Of a stretch of DNA of 64,000 nt, positions 25,071 through 34,241 are shown in pieces. The stretch covers positions 1 through 64,000 of the forward strand of contig JAJQGJ010000011.1 in assembly GCA_021200565.1 (NCBI GenBank), given 5' to 3'. This stretch comes from Oscillospiraceae bacterium (GTDB lineage: Bacteria; Bacillota; Clostridia; Oscillospirales; Ruminococcaceae). The position numbers were made by a program, and so were the translations under genes. The notes under the pieces were generated by a model that did no database searches, had not been told where the DNA came from, and saw nothing but the letters and a program-made list of their open reading frames with translations. How positions within the stretch are numbered: position 1 is the stretch's first letter; each line of letters starts with the position of its first letter.

Positions 25071-26318
25071 TTATTCAATAGAGAGATATTCTTCGGGAAT
25101 GTAACTGAGAACCTTGTCTATAGTATCCTGAGTGAACCCGGAGCAACCGTGGGAGGACAAAAGATCATCCGTGTACGTCGCATACGGTTCAATGTGAATA
25201 TTCGAGTAGTTATAGCCATACTGAGTGATGATGGGAATCGCCTTGACGTTATCGATAGTCACTTCGCCTGTGTCCATGTTCTTGGTGACTTCAAGCTTTC
25301 CGATAACTCCAACCATAGCTAGCGGGTCAGCCATTGCAGAAACGAGATTTCCGAGCCCATAAAAGACAAACGCCTGCCCGCCATCCGGCTTGTCTATGTA
25401 TTCCATAGTTTCAACGGTGTGTGCCTGAGTGCCTATGATGAGGTCTGCACCCCATTCAACAAGCTTCGGGGTGAAGGTCTTCTGCAGAGTTGAGAGCTCG
25501 TTCGACACTTCTGTGCCATAGTGAACCGAAACGACAACGACATCCGCAATGCTGTCTGCATACCTGACCTGCTCTTCAATCAGTTCCATATTCGCATCAG
25601 TGATCCTTATAACCCAGCATTCTGTGTCAGATGGAAGATAGAGCCCGTTTGTGTGCTCGGTGTAGCCAAGGAAAGCGAAAGTGATGCCGTTAACTTCCAT
25701 AGTGCGGATGTTATTCATGTCCTCTTCGCTCTCGTAAGCACCGTAGCAGATAACTCCATCCTGCTCCTTCCAGTAGTTGAGAGTGGAAATAAGCCCGGTT
25801 TCGCCTCTGTCTAAGACATGGTTATTTCCTATAGACATGACGTTGAAGCCTAAAGAAACCATCTTTCTCCCCAGGTCTCCCGGCGAGCAGAAATTCGGAT
25901 AATCGCTCGGCTCAAGCTCATCGGTGACAATAGTCTCCTGATTAAGGATCGCAATATCGACGCCTTCGAGATAGCCTTCGATCTTCTCATAAACATAGTC
26001 GAAGTCATATCCGTCATCATCGCCGTTGGCTTTCGCTCTTCTTTGCGCCTGATTGTAGATAGACGAATGGATGAGATTGTCACCGGCGCAGAGGAGGCTC
26101 ACGGTCCTTATATCCGGCTCCGGCTCAGTAGTTGTGACAGTAGTCGCCTCTGTCGCAACAGTTGTGGGCGCAGTTGTCGCTTCTGTTGCAGCAGTAGTGG
26201 CTTCTGTAACCTCGCCTATGGTGGTTTCCGACGGATTATCTTCAACCAGTTTTGTGCAGGCGACTGTAGTCATAAGACATGCAGCCGCCAGCAATGTAGC
26301 AAAAATTTTTTTAAGCAT
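25071..26318 (-). CDS. CapA-family lipoprotein
   Basis: 415 residues. A lipoprotein signal (MLKKIFATLLAAACLMTTVAC, Cys21) is followed by a Thr/Ala-rich linker and a CapA/PgsA metallophosphatase-like domain: LLCAGDNLIH, ILNQETIV, SIGNNHVLDRG, VVSVHYGTE and IIGTQAHTVE carry the expected metal-ligand residues. CapA proteins are linked to poly-gamma-glutamate export, but no capB/capC genes are nearby, and many family members have other or unknown roles. The gene starts one base after the uxuB stop, so it belongs to the uronate operon. Its job there is not clear. Confidence 0.87.
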   Translation of the reverse strand: MLKKIFATLLAAACLMTTVACTKLVEDNPSETTIGEVTEATTAATEATTAPTTVATEATTVTTTEPEPDIRTVSLLCAGDNLIHSSIYNQAQRRAKANGDDDGYDFDYVYEKIEGYLEGVDIAILNQETIVTDELEPSDYPNFCSPGDLGRKMVSLGFNVMSIGNNHVLDRGETGLISTLNYWKEQDGVICYGAYESEEDMNNIRTMEVNGITFAFLGYTEHTNGLYLPSDTECWVIRITDANMELIEEQVRYADSIADVVVVSVHYGTEVSNELSTLQKTFTPKLVEWGADLIIGTQAHTVETMEYIDKPDGGQAFVFYGLGNLVSAMADPLAMVGVIGKLEVTKNMDTGEVTIDNVKAIPIITQYGYNYSNIHIEPYATYTDDLLSSHGCSGFTQDTIDKVLSYIPEEYLSIE

Positions 26319-26319
26319 T

Positions 26320-27921
26320 TCAACCTAAATACTCTTTCAGAGTAGCCCTGACAGTACCGGTTCCGGAAATTTCTTTCAGGAAAATCTCTGTAATCTTCTT
26401 CGAGAGTCCGTTTTTAACAAGATCTGTTCCGAAAATCTCGGAATTCGAGAGAATAGAGTCGAGCTTGTTTCCGACTGTTTCCGGCTTGCCAAGCTCAATT
26501 CCTGAAAGCGTAGCTTTCAGTTCATCCTTAAGCGGATCGTTCGAAATCTCCATAGGCTCGCCGTTGTCGTCGACACCCTGGAGGTATCTGAGCCAGCCTG
26601 CAATAGCAAGAGGAACCGCAACGAGACTGTCGACATTGCCGCTCACTTCATAGCTCTTGATCGTCTCACCGAAACGGATTCCCACCTTCTGAGAAGTGTC
26701 TGTGGCGATTCTCTGCGGAGCATCCGGCATGAACGGATTTGGAAGTCTTTCATTGATGACTTCGTCGATAAACGCCTTGGGCGAGAGAATGCCGGGATCT
26801 GTCACAACCGGTAAGCCCTCATCATAGCCAAGCTTTCTTACGAGCCTGACCAGATCTTCATCCTTCATCTCTTCGCAGATGAGAGTGTAGCCAAGGAGGC
26901 AGCCATAAACAGCAAGCGCCGTGTGCAATGGATTGAGGCAGGTGGTTACCTTCATGCGCTCAACGTTGTTGACGGTGTCTCTGTCGGTCATGTATACGCC
27001 AGCTTTTTCGAGCTGTGGTCTTGAATTCGGGAAGCTGTCCTCGATAACGAGATACTGCGGCTTCTCGGCGTTGACAAACGGAGCAATAAACGTCTTTTTC
27101 GATGTGATGATGGGGAACATCTCCTCGAGTCCGGCATCTTTAAGAATAGCCTCAACCTTTTCGGACGGGCGGGGAGTTATCTTGTCAATCATGCTCCATG
27201 GGAACGCAACAACGCTTTCGTCGTTGAGATAATCCAAAAATCCCTTGTCAGCGAATCCGTTCTCAACCCATCCACCAGCGATAGTCATGACGGAAGACTT
27301 GAGCTTCTCACCGTTATGTGAGCAGTTGTCCATGCTGACAAGAGCAACAGGCAGTTTTCCAGCCTTGTATCTTTCGAGCATAAGCCCGGTAACAAAGCTC
27401 ATAGCGTGTCTTGCGTGCTCAGGACCCTCACTTATGTCGGCAACGACCAGAGGAGTGAGCTCGCCCTGAGTGTTCTTAACGGCATAGCCCTTTTCGGTGA
27501 TGGTGAAGCTTATCATCTGGAGTGACGGGCTCTTCGCAATCTCGTAAAATCTCGCCATCTCTGTTTCATCCGAAATGTCAGCCTTCAGAGCCTCGCATAC
27601 AGAAGCTATAACCTCGCTCTCAACCGAGCCGTCAGGGAGTAGACTTGCGCTGACGGTCAGATTGTCGTGAGCCTTGAAAATATTATCAATAATCTCATAA
27701 TCGAAGGTATCAGCTGCAATGATTCCCGTCTCAGAAAGACCCTGATCGAGCAGGCTCTGCTGCAGGCTTGCAATGAACCCTCTGAAAATGTTTCCGGCTC
27801 CAAAGTGCAGCCAGACAGGGTTCTTGTGCGTATTTTTCGCTACTTTTTCTACGTCATACCCGGGAAGCTTTATATCTCCCCAAGCAGAGGCATTCTTAAG
27901 CGAATCCAAAGAAAGCTTCAT
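26320..27921 (-). CDS. uxuB: Fructuronate reductase (mannitol dehydrogenase family)
   Basis: Interconverts D-fructuronate and D-mannonate with NAD(H) in glucuronate catabolism. 533 residues with the long-chain polyol dehydrogenase pattern: WLHFGAGNIFRGF as the nucleotide-binding strand, VSMDNCSHNGEKL, and the catalytic-region segment MKVTTCLNPLHTALAVYGCLLGY with Lys. ATG 27921 is chosen over GTG 27933 because AAGGAGTG then lies at a workable distance. It follows uxuA by two bases, which supports UxuB over a mannitol or tagaturonate enzyme. Confidence 0.92.
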   Translation of the reverse strand: MKLSLDSLKNASAWGDIKLPGYDVEKVAKNTHKNPVWLHFGAGNIFRGFIASLQQSLLDQGLSETGIIAADTFDYEIIDNIFKAHDNLTVSASLLPDGSVESEVIASVCEALKADISDETEMARFYEIAKSPSLQMISFTITEKGYAVKNTQGELTPLVVADISEGPEHARHAMSFVTGLMLERYKAGKLPVALVSMDNCSHNGEKLKSSVMTIAGGWVENGFADKGFLDYLNDESVVAFPWSMIDKITPRPSEKVEAILKDAGLEEMFPIITSKKTFIAPFVNAEKPQYLVIEDSFPNSRPQLEKAGVYMTDRDTVNNVERMKVTTCLNPLHTALAVYGCLLGYTLICEEMKDEDLVRLVRKLGYDEGLPVVTDPGILSPKAFIDEVINERLPNPFMPDAPQRIATDTSQKVGIRFGETIKSYEVSGNVDSLVAVPLAIAGWLRYLQGVDDNGEPMEISNDPLKDELKATLSGIELGKPETVGNKLDSILSNSEIFGTDLVKNGLSKKITEIFLKEISGTGTVRATLKEYLG

Positions 27922-27923
27922 GA

Positions 27924-29009
27924 TTATTTGCACTCCTTCTTACTCTTGTCAATAGCCTCCCAGAGACCATTGAGGTAGCAAATGCCCAACGCTCTGTCGT
28001 AAAGACCATAACCCGGTCTGCCGGTTTCTCCCCAGATCATTCTTCCGTGGTCGGGACGGATGTAGGTGTCAGGGCAGACTTCATAGATAGCTTTCATAAT
28101 CTCGTACATGTCGAGCTCGCCGTCAGATGAGAGGTGGCTTGTCTCGCAGAATCTGCGATCAGAGCCAAGGTGCTTGATGTTTCTCACATGCATGCAGCCG
28201 ATCTTTCCCATTTCGCCGAAGTGACGGATGATGGAGACAACATCATTCTCGGTATTTGAACCAAGAGAACCGGTGCAGAGGCAAAGAGTGTTGCAGGGGC
28301 TGTCAACCAAGCCCACAATCTTGTCATAACCCTCCTGAGTGTGGGCGAGTCTCGGAAGCCCGAAAATCTTCCATCCCGGATCGTCCGGATGACATGCCAT
28401 CACAACTCCGCACTCCTCGCATGTCGGGATAATTCCTTCGAGGAAGTACTTGTAGTTTGCCAAAAGCTGCTCTTCGTCGACGCTTTCATACTGCTTGAGA
28501 ACTTTTTCGAGGTCTGCAAGTCTTTCCGGCTCCCAGCCGGGGAGGGTGAAGCCGTTCGAACCTTCAGCGGTTTTCCTGACTATCTCAAGAGGAGTCATGC
28601 TTCCTAATTCTTCTTCGTCGTAATACATGCTTGTTGAGCCGTCGGGATTCGGCTTGGCGAGGTCGGTTCTCAGCCAGTCAAGAACCGGCATGAAGTTATA
28701 AACTATGCATTTTACGCCATACTTGGCAAGGTTGCGAATTGTGATGCAGTAGTTTTCAATATATTTGTCCCTTGTGGGAAGACCAAGCTTTATGTCCTCA
28801 TGGACGTTTACGCTCTCGATGACCTCACATTCAAGTCCTGCAGCGTGAACCTCGTCAATATAAGCCTTGATTTCCTCTTCGGTCCAGACCTCTCCAGCCG
28901 CTTTGTAGTCTAAAACCCCCATAAGTCCGCTTACATTCGGAATCTGGCGGATCTGCGAAAGGGTTACGCTGTCGCTGTCATGCCCGAACCACCTGAATGT
29001 CATTTTCAA
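27924..29009 (-). CDS. uxuA: Mannonate dehydratase
   Basis: Dehydrates D-mannonate to 2-keto-3-deoxygluconate. The 361-residue product has the UxuA pattern: [22 protein letters not shown] at the start, [26 protein letters not shown] with metal-binding His, and [13 protein letters not shown] at the end. I prefer TTG 29009, which is 11 bases after AAAGG and gives the family-like MKMTFRW; ATG 29003 is the alternative. The longer track ORF has no support. It heads the minus-strand operon and faces kdgA-kdgK, which continue its pathway. Confidence 0.93.
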   Translation of the reverse strand: MKMTFRWFGHDSDSVTLSQIRQIPNVSGLMGVLDYKAAGEVWTEEEIKAYIDEVHAAGLECEVIESVNVHEDIKLGLPTRDKYIENYCITIRNLAKYGVKCIVYNFMPVLDWLRTDLAKPNPDGSTSMYYDEEELGSMTPLEIVRKTAEGSNGFTLPGWEPERLADLEKVLKQYESVDEEQLLANYKYFLEGIIPTCEECGVVMACHPDDPGWKIFGLPRLAHTQEGYDKIVGLVDSPCNTLCLCTGSLGSNTENDVVSIIRHFGEMGKIGCMHVRNIKHLGSDRRFCETSHLSSDGELDMYEIMKAIYEVCPDTYIRPDHGRMIWGETGRPGYGLYDRALGICYLNGLWEAIDKSKKECK

Positions 29010-29090
29010 TTTATTCACAGCCTTTCGATGTATTTTTAAGCTTTGCGCCCGAAACCCGACTCCGGGCAAATCTCACTTTTTCACAAGATA

Positions 29091-29119
29091 ATAATAGCAT
29101 TTTGAGCGGCTCTTTTCAA
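29091..29119 (-). promoter_or_regulatory. Promoter of the uxuA operon
   Basis: Minus-strand TTGAAA (29119-29114), 17 bases, TATTAT (29096-29091). Confidence 0.8.
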
Positions 29120-29152
29120 GACTTTTTTGTACAATGCCTGGACTTTTTTGTA
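29120..29152. promoter_or_regulatory. 21-bp-spaced direct repeat between divergent promoters; candidate operator
   Basis: GACTTTTTTGTA occurs at 29120-29131 and again at 29141-29152, exactly 21 bp apart, immediately next to the -35 box of uxuA and 19 bp before that of kdgA. Same-face direct repeats at this spacing are typical of AraC-type activators; the regulator itself is not in the window. Confidence 0.55.
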
Positions 29153-29170
29153 ATTTTGAAATGTGGATTA

Positions 29171-29199
29171 TTGACAATGAGAGACAAAGTCTTTATAAT
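29171..29199 (+). promoter_or_regulatory. Perfect consensus promoter of kdgA-kdgK
   Basis: TTGACA (29171-29176), 17 bases, TATAAT (29194-29199); AAAGGAGCGG precedes the start at 29237. Confidence 0.93.
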
Positions 29200-29236
29200 T
29201 ATGGAGTAATAAAATTTCAAAGGAGCGGATAAAGCG

Positions 29237-30196
29237 ATGTCTTATCAAGCTATTGCAGATAAAATTTATAATCTCGGAATCCTTCCTGTAATTGCCATAG
29301 AGGATGCAGACAAGGCTGTGCCTCTTGCTAAAGCTCTTTGCGACGGCGGTCTGCCGGCGGCTGAAATCACTTTCAGAACCGCATGCGCCAAGGAAGCGAT
29401 CATGAGGATAAGAAAAGAGCTTCCCGAAATGCTCGTCGGAGCGGGAACAGTATTGACAAAAGAGCAGGTCGACGATGCATTGGATGCCGGAGTAGAATTC
29501 ATAGTAACTCCCGGCTTCAACCCGGAAATAGTGAAGTATGCGCTCTCCAAAGGCGCAGTAATAATGCCCGGAACAGCAACTCCCGGCGAAATGGAGCAGG
29601 CTATGAGCCTGGGTCTTGACATAGTCAAGTTCTTCCCGGCAGAGCAGAACGGCGGTCTTGCAAAGTTAAAGGCAGTCGCAGCTCCATATCAGAAGCTGAG
29701 ATTTATCCCCACCGGCGGAGTAAATGCCGGAAATCTCGTCGACTATATCAAATTCAATAAGATTATCGCTTGCGGCGGCACATGGATGGTCAAGAAAGAT
29801 TTAATCGATGCCGGAAACTGGGCTGAAATCACTCGCCTCACCAAGGAAGCAGTTCATGCAATGTTGGGTCTTGAATTTGCTCACATGGGAATCAACTGTG
29901 ACGCTCCCGAAGAGGCATTGAAGGCGGCTTCGCTTCTTGAGACGATGTTTGGATTTGGCTATAACGAGGGCAATTCCTCAGTCTTCACAGCGGATAAGAA
30001 AATAGAAATCTGCAAGACTCCGAAGCCCGGAAAGTATGGTCACATCGCAATCGCCACCAACTCAACAGCCCGTGCGGTTGCCTACTTCAAGTCAAAGGGC
30101 TATGAATTCGCAGACGAATCCACGATTTCAACTGGTGCCGTATACTTCAAGGACGAATTCATGGGCTTTGCAATTCATCTCGTTCAGAAAAAGTAA
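29237..30196 (+). CDS. kdgA: KDPG/KHG aldolase fused to a VOC-type domain
   Basis: Residues 1-210 are a class I KDPG aldolase (Eda): Glu43 in AEITFRT, VGAGTVLT, TPGFNP, and the Schiff-base Lys131 in DIVKFFPAE, then IPTGGVNAGN. It splits KDPG into pyruvate and glyceraldehyde 3-phosphate. Residues from about 212 to 319 form an extra domain beginning GLEFAHMGINCDAPEEAL and later HIAIATNSTARAVAYFKSKGY, matching the vicinal-oxygen-chelate (glyoxalase-like) fold. Typical Eda ends near residue 210, so this is a fusion. The added domain might bind a metal or a sugar-acid ligand. It is co-transcribed with kdgK and lies opposite uxuA-uxuB. Confidence 0.92.
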   Translation: MSYQAIADKIYNLGILPVIAIEDADKAVPLAKALCDGGLPAAEITFRTACAKEAIMRIRKELPEMLVGAGTVLTKEQVDDALDAGVEFIVTPGFNPEIVKYALSKGAVIMPGTATPGEMEQAMSLGLDIVKFFPAEQNGGLAKLKAVAAPYQKLRFIPTGGVNAGNLVDYIKFNKIIACGGTWMVKKDLIDAGNWAEITRLTKEAVHAMLGLEFAHMGINCDAPEEALKAASLLETMFGFGYNEGNSSVFTADKKIEICKTPKPGKYGHIAIATNSTARAVAYFKSKGYEFADESTISTGAVYFKDEFMGFAIHLVQKK

Positions 30197-30213
30197 TATA
30201 GGAGGGTAATACA

Positions 30214-31239
30214 ATGGGAAATAAGGCAGTAACCTTCGGTGAAATAATGCTTCGGCTTAATCCGGAGGGATATTTAAGATTTTTGCAGGCTAATTCATAC
30301 GAGGCCACATTTGGCGGTGGAGAAGCGAACGTTGCAGTATCTCTTGCCAATTACGGAATAGACGCATCGTTCGTCACCAAGCTTCCAAGTCACGAAATAG
30401 GTCAGGCAGCAGTCAATGAGTTAAGACGCTATGGCGTTGATACATCTGACATCATCAGAGGCGGCGACAGAGTCGGAATCTACTTCGCTGAGAAGGGCGC
30501 ATCCCAGCGCCCCTCAAAGGTTATCTACGACAGAGCCTACAGCGCAATCTCCCTTGCAAAGCGTGATGAATTCGATTGGGACAAGATTTTCGAAGGCGCA
30601 AAGTGGTTCCACTTCACCGGCATCACTCCCGCACTCGGCGGCGAGCTCCCGGAAATCTGCCTCGATGCAGTCAAAGCAGCTCATGCTAAGGGCGTAACAG
30701 TCAGCTGTGACCTCAACTATCGCAAGAAGCTCTGGACAAGGGAGCAGGCTAGAGAGTGCATGAGTAAGATCGTTCCTTATGTCGACGTCTGCATTTCGAA
30801 TGAAGAGGATGCCAAGGACGTTTTCGGAATCGAAGCTGAGAACACTGACATCGACTCCGGAAAGCTGAATCACGAGGGATATATCAGCGTAGCTCGCCAG
30901 CTCCATGAGAGATTTGGCTGCAGCCATGTTGCGATCACACTCCGCTCCTCAATCTCCGCTAACGACAATGACTGGGCAGGTATGCTCTACACAGGCGACA
31001 ACGCCTACTTCTCCAAGCAGTATCATATGCATATCGTTGACCGTGTAGGCGGCGGCGACAGCTTCGGCGGCGGACTTATCTACTCTTTGATGAACGGCTA
31101 TGAGCCTCAGAAGGCAATCGACTTTGCAGTTGCGGCTTCCTGCCTTAAGCACTCCATCGAGCACGATTTCAATCTCTGTTCGGTAGCTGAGGTTGAATCG
31201 CTTGCAGGCGGCAACGCATCAGGAAGAGTTCAGCGTTAA
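30214..31239 (+). CDS. kdgK: 2-dehydro-3-deoxygluconokinase
   Basis: PfkB-family kinase that phosphorylates KDG to KDPG, supplying the aldolase encoded 17 bases upstream. 341 residues with TFGEIMLRLNPEG at the start, FGGGEANVAVSLANYG as signature 1, a sugar-binding segment around GIYFAEKGASQRPSKVIYDRA, and VDRVGGGDSFGGGLIYSL as signature 2 with the catalytic Asp. Signature 2 has VGGGDSF rather than the usual TTGAGD form, a common variant in this subgroup. Two-gene operon with its own terminator. Confidence 0.93.
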   Translation: MGNKAVTFGEIMLRLNPEGYLRFLQANSYEATFGGGEANVAVSLANYGIDASFVTKLPSHEIGQAAVNELRRYGVDTSDIIRGGDRVGIYFAEKGASQRPSKVIYDRAYSAISLAKRDEFDWDKIFEGAKWFHFTGITPALGGELPEICLDAVKAAHAKGVTVSCDLNYRKKLWTREQARECMSKIVPYVDVCISNEEDAKDVFGIEAENTDIDSGKLNHEGYISVARQLHERFGCSHVAITLRSSISANDNDWAGMLYTGDNAYFSKQYHMHIVDRVGGGDSFGGGLIYSLMNGYEPQKAIDFAVAASCLKHSIEHDFNLCSVAEVESLAGGNASGRVQR

Positions 31240-31271
31240 ACAGGAAAAATGTGATAGGGTACAGATATACA

Positions 31272-31311
31272 AAAAGCTCAGACAGGGATTTAGCCTTGTC
31301 CGAGCTTTTTT
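31272..31311 (+). terminator. Terminator of kdgA-kdgK
   Basis: AAAGCTCAGACAGG pairs imperfectly with CCTTGTCCGAGCTT, followed by a run of six T. Confidence 0.9.
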
Positions 31312-31352
31312 GAGGTTTTGAATATGGAGGATGATTGTCGAAATATATGGCA

Positions 31353-31433
31353 AACCCGCCGAATGAACACAAAACAGGAAGTGAGGGTGAAACGCTTAGT
31401 GGAGAATGTGAAGATGTTCATTCAGGCGGGTTG
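31353..31433. repeat. Long inverted repeat with a 46-base loop between convergent genes
   Basis: AACCCGCCGAATGAACA (left) and TGTTCATTCAGGCGGGTT (right) are complementary apart from one small bulge. It lies 10 bases beyond the lipoprotein stop on the minus strand. It could be a long-looped terminator, an sRNA precursor, or a small relic element; it carries no gene. Confidence 0.75.
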
Positions 31434-31442
31434 TACCCAAAA

Positions 31443-34199
31443 TTAAGTTAATGTGCCTGCGCCTTTGCTACCGTTCATGTCGCCGCCTCGACCGCCTCCG
31501 CCGCCGAAGCCGCCTTGGTTGCCGCCCATATCTCCTCCCGGAGTAGTTGAGCCGCTGTCAGGAGTGGTCATGTTGCCGTCCAAGCTGTTGTCAAAGCCGC
31601 CACCCATATTGCCGCCAGTCATTCCACCCATGCCCGTTGTTTCACTGTAGATAAGGCTTGAGAGGGTGACAGATGTGCTGTTGCTGCCATAGGTGATGGT
31701 GTAGGTTGAACCGGTAGTGAGACTTGGGCAGCTTATGAGTATGCAGGAATAGGATGATTCGCAGGTGTATGAAACCAAAACGTTTCCACTTGAATTTTTA
31801 AGTGTGATAGTGTCGCCCGAAGAACCGCTTGCTGAGAGAAGCATTGAGCCCTGAGTTGAATTCGAGCCAAAGTTCTCCTGCATTCCGGATGCGCCGACTG
31901 CTATAAGTGTTCCTCCGGTAATAGTTCCGGAAGTTTCCCAGTCAACAGGCGCATCAGCCGCAGTTGTAGGACCTGAGACATATAGTTCGCCGCCGGACAT
32001 AGTGAATGTTCCGTTCGAGTCAATTCCATCTCCGCTTGCCTTGACATAGATGACGCCGCCGGAGATTGTTATAGATGAGCTTGAGCTGCCCGTAGAGAAT
32101 GTATCTCCGCCGAAGCCGCCAAAGCCTCCGAATCCGCTTGAGTCGCCACCGCCTGCTGCATTGATGCCGTCGTCACTTGAAACGAGGTCGATATTGCCGC
32201 CTGAGATGACAACCGTCTCTCCCTCCAAGCCTTCATAGCTCTGGGTGATGGTGATAGTGCCTCCCGAGATGTTCAGCTCTTCATCGGCGTGCATTCCGTC
32301 GTCGCCGGTTGCGATGTCGAATGAGCCGCCTGAGATGGTTACATCATCGTTCGAGTGAACACCATCATCCTCTGAGTCTATCATGAATGTGCCGCCAGAA
32401 ATGGTCACATAGGTCCCGCCCTTCAAGCCCTTTGTGCTCGAAGAATCGTCGGAAGATGATGAACCTGAACTCCAGCCGTCCCAGCTGAAAGCTCCACCGG
32501 AGGTGTATGAAGTCGAAACCTCGCCTGCGCCGTCGGCAGTGGTGATGTCAAAATCTCCGTCTTCGATCTGAAGATAAGTTGCTGCACTGATTCCGTCGCC
32601 GTCAGCAGTGATTTTGAACGTGCCGCCAGAGATGTAGACAAAGCCAATAGATGTGTCGGTTGAATCCTCAGCGTGAATTCCATCTTTTCCAGAGGAGATT
32701 GTGAAGCTGCCCTTTGCAATTCTGACGCTTTTGCCAGCCGAAAGCCCGTGGCTTCCTGCTGTAATTTTAGCCGAAGACAGGGAAGTGATCTGAAGAGTTG
32801 TATCTGCATGAATTCCGTCGTCAGTAGCGTCGATTGTGAATGTTCCGCCGGAAATGGTGACGCTTGCATCAGAGTGAATCGCATCGTCTGACGAATCGAT
32901 GGTGAGGGTTCCACTTGTAATCTTTATAGAACTGACAGCCTTGATGCCTTTGAGGCTTGTATTTGAGGTTGAAAGCCCGGCATCGATGGTGATATTTCCG
33001 CCCTCAATGGTGACATATGTCGCTGCACTGATTCCGTCGTCGTCAGCGGAAATCTTGAGCGTGCCGCCGGAGATATAAACAAATCCTATTGTGGAATCCT
33101 CTGAACTCTCCGAGTGAATTCCATCTTTGCCGGAAACTATTGTGATAGTTCCGTCGGCGATTCTGACGCTTTCATAAGCCGAAAGCCCATGACCGTCGGA
33201 GGTTATATCGATTGTCGAATCGGTTATGATCGTTGCCAGGTCTGACTGTATGCCCTCATCAACAGCAGATATTGTGATGTTGCCGTCCTTGATGGTGACG
33301 CTGTTAGATGCGCTGATTCCGTCATCAGAAGAGGTAATATCGAAAGTTCCGTCGGTGATATAGATGTAGCCGAGGCTCGAATCATCCGAATTCTCTGAAT
33401 GAATTCCGTCCTTGCCAGCTGAAATTATGAATGTGCCGCCGGCAATCTTGACACAGTCTTTGCCACTTAAGCCGTGGCTTGCTGCGGTAATCTTATAGGT
33501 TCCGCCTGTGATGACCAGATCGTCCTTCGAGACAATTCCGTGTCCTGCACTTGCAGTAATGGTGAGAGTTCCCGAGCCATTAAGCGTCAGATCGTCCTTA
33601 GAGTAGATAACCACATCGATGCTGTTTTCATCAATAGCTACGTAGCTTCCGCCGTTCGCAAGGGTGTTTGTGGTGCCGGAAGAGGTTGTGATATAGACTT
33701 TGTCGGCATTCAGAACGTAGATAGCGGCAGAAGTCTTGCTAGTTATGGAAACTCCGTTCAGAACAAGCTGCACTTCATCCTTGCTGTCGGCGTCGACAAT
33801 GATCATGCCGTCAGAAAGCGTGCCGGAAACGATATATGTTCCCGCATCGGTTATGGTAACGGTGCTTCCTGATACGCTGACAGATGACGATGCGCTAGAA
33901 GCTGAGGTTCCTGAGAGGGTGATGGTGTTGCTCGACTCCTCATCATACTCTTCGTTATAGTCCTCTTTGCTGAACACTTCGCCCGATTCGGCATCAGCTA
34001 CTGCGTCTTCAAACATCGTTTCGGGATCTGCTTCAACAATCTCCGAATCTACTACTATTTCTGCGAACATCTCGCTCGAATCAATCGAAACAAGCGGATT
34101 GTCGCTCTCCGAAGCGGACGTCGCACATCCGGAAAGAAGCGAACTTAACACAGCTGCCGAAACAATCAGCGGCAGAATTCTTTTTATCCTTTTTCTCAT
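31443..34199 (-). CDS. Lipoprotein with repeated beta-helix (Cthe_2159-type) modules
   Basis: Start ATG 34199 follows GTAGGAG. The 918-residue product has a lipoprotein signal ending LSSLLSGC (Cys25) and a long region of repeated units such as ISGGTFKI...DDGIHA and GKDGIHSE, each with two short strands and acidic turns. This is the pattern of Cthe_2159-like polysaccharide-binding beta helices, whose DDGI turns bind calcium. The C-terminal 70 residues are Gly/Asn/Met-rich. It ends the operon with the VTC-domain and DUF4956 genes, a combination known from Firmicutes without a settled function. A surface-binding role is likely; no enzymatic motif is seen. Confidence 0.88.
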   Translation of the reverse strand: MRKRIKRILPLIVSAAVLSSLLSGCATSASESDNPLVSIDSSEMFAEIVVDSEIVEADPETMFEDAVADAESGEVFSKEDYNEEYDEESSNTITLSGTSASSASSSVSVSGSTVTITDAGTYIVSGTLSDGMIIVDADSKDEVQLVLNGVSITSKTSAAIYVLNADKVYITTSSGTTNTLANGGSYVAIDENSIDVVIYSKDDLTLNGSGTLTITASAGHGIVSKDDLVITGGTYKITAASHGLSGKDCVKIAGGTFIISAGKDGIHSENSDDSSLGYIYITDGTFDITSSDDGISASNSVTIKDGNITISAVDEGIQSDLATIITDSTIDITSDGHGLSAYESVRIADGTITIVSGKDGIHSESSEDSTIGFVYISGGTLKISADDDGISAATYVTIEGGNITIDAGLSTSNTSLKGIKAVSSIKITSGTLTIDSSDDAIHSDASVTISGGTFTIDATDDGIHADTTLQITSLSSAKITAGSHGLSAGKSVRIAKGSFTISSGKDGIHAEDSTDTSIGFVYISGGTFKITADGDGISAATYLQIEDGDFDITTADGAGEVSTSYTSGGAFSWDGWSSGSSSSDDSSSTKGLKGGTYVTISGGTFMIDSEDDGVHSNDDVTISGGSFDIATGDDGMHADEELNISGGTITITQSYEGLEGETVVISGGNIDLVSSDDGINAAGGGDSSGFGGFGGFGGDTFSTGSSSSSITISGGVIYVKASGDGIDSNGTFTMSGGELYVSGPTTAADAPVDWETSGTITGGTLIAVGASGMQENFGSNSTQGSMLLSASGSSGDTITLKNSSGNVLVSYTCESSYSCILISCPSLTTGSTYTITYGSNSTSVTLSSLIYSETTGMGGMTGGNMGGGFDNSLDGNMTTPDSGSTTPGGDMGGNQGGFGGGGGRGGDMNGSKGAGTLT

Positions 34200-34221
34200 A
34201 TTTCTTATTCTCCTACCAAGC

Positions 34222-34241
34222 AATCCCAGAATTCTGGGATT
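34222..34241. repeat. Perfect 20-bp intercistronic palindrome
   Basis: AATCCCAGAATTCTGGGATT reads identically on both strands. It overlaps the DUF4956 stop codon region and precedes the lipoprotein ribosome site, where an RNA hairpin might set the expression ratio of the two genes. Confidence 0.8.

Noticed and set aside
32423-32914. 163-codon ORF opposite-frame within the lipoprotein gene, and similar shadow ORFs
   Set aside because: They are shadows of long, codon-biased genes in another frame and lack ribosome sites and recognisable domains.
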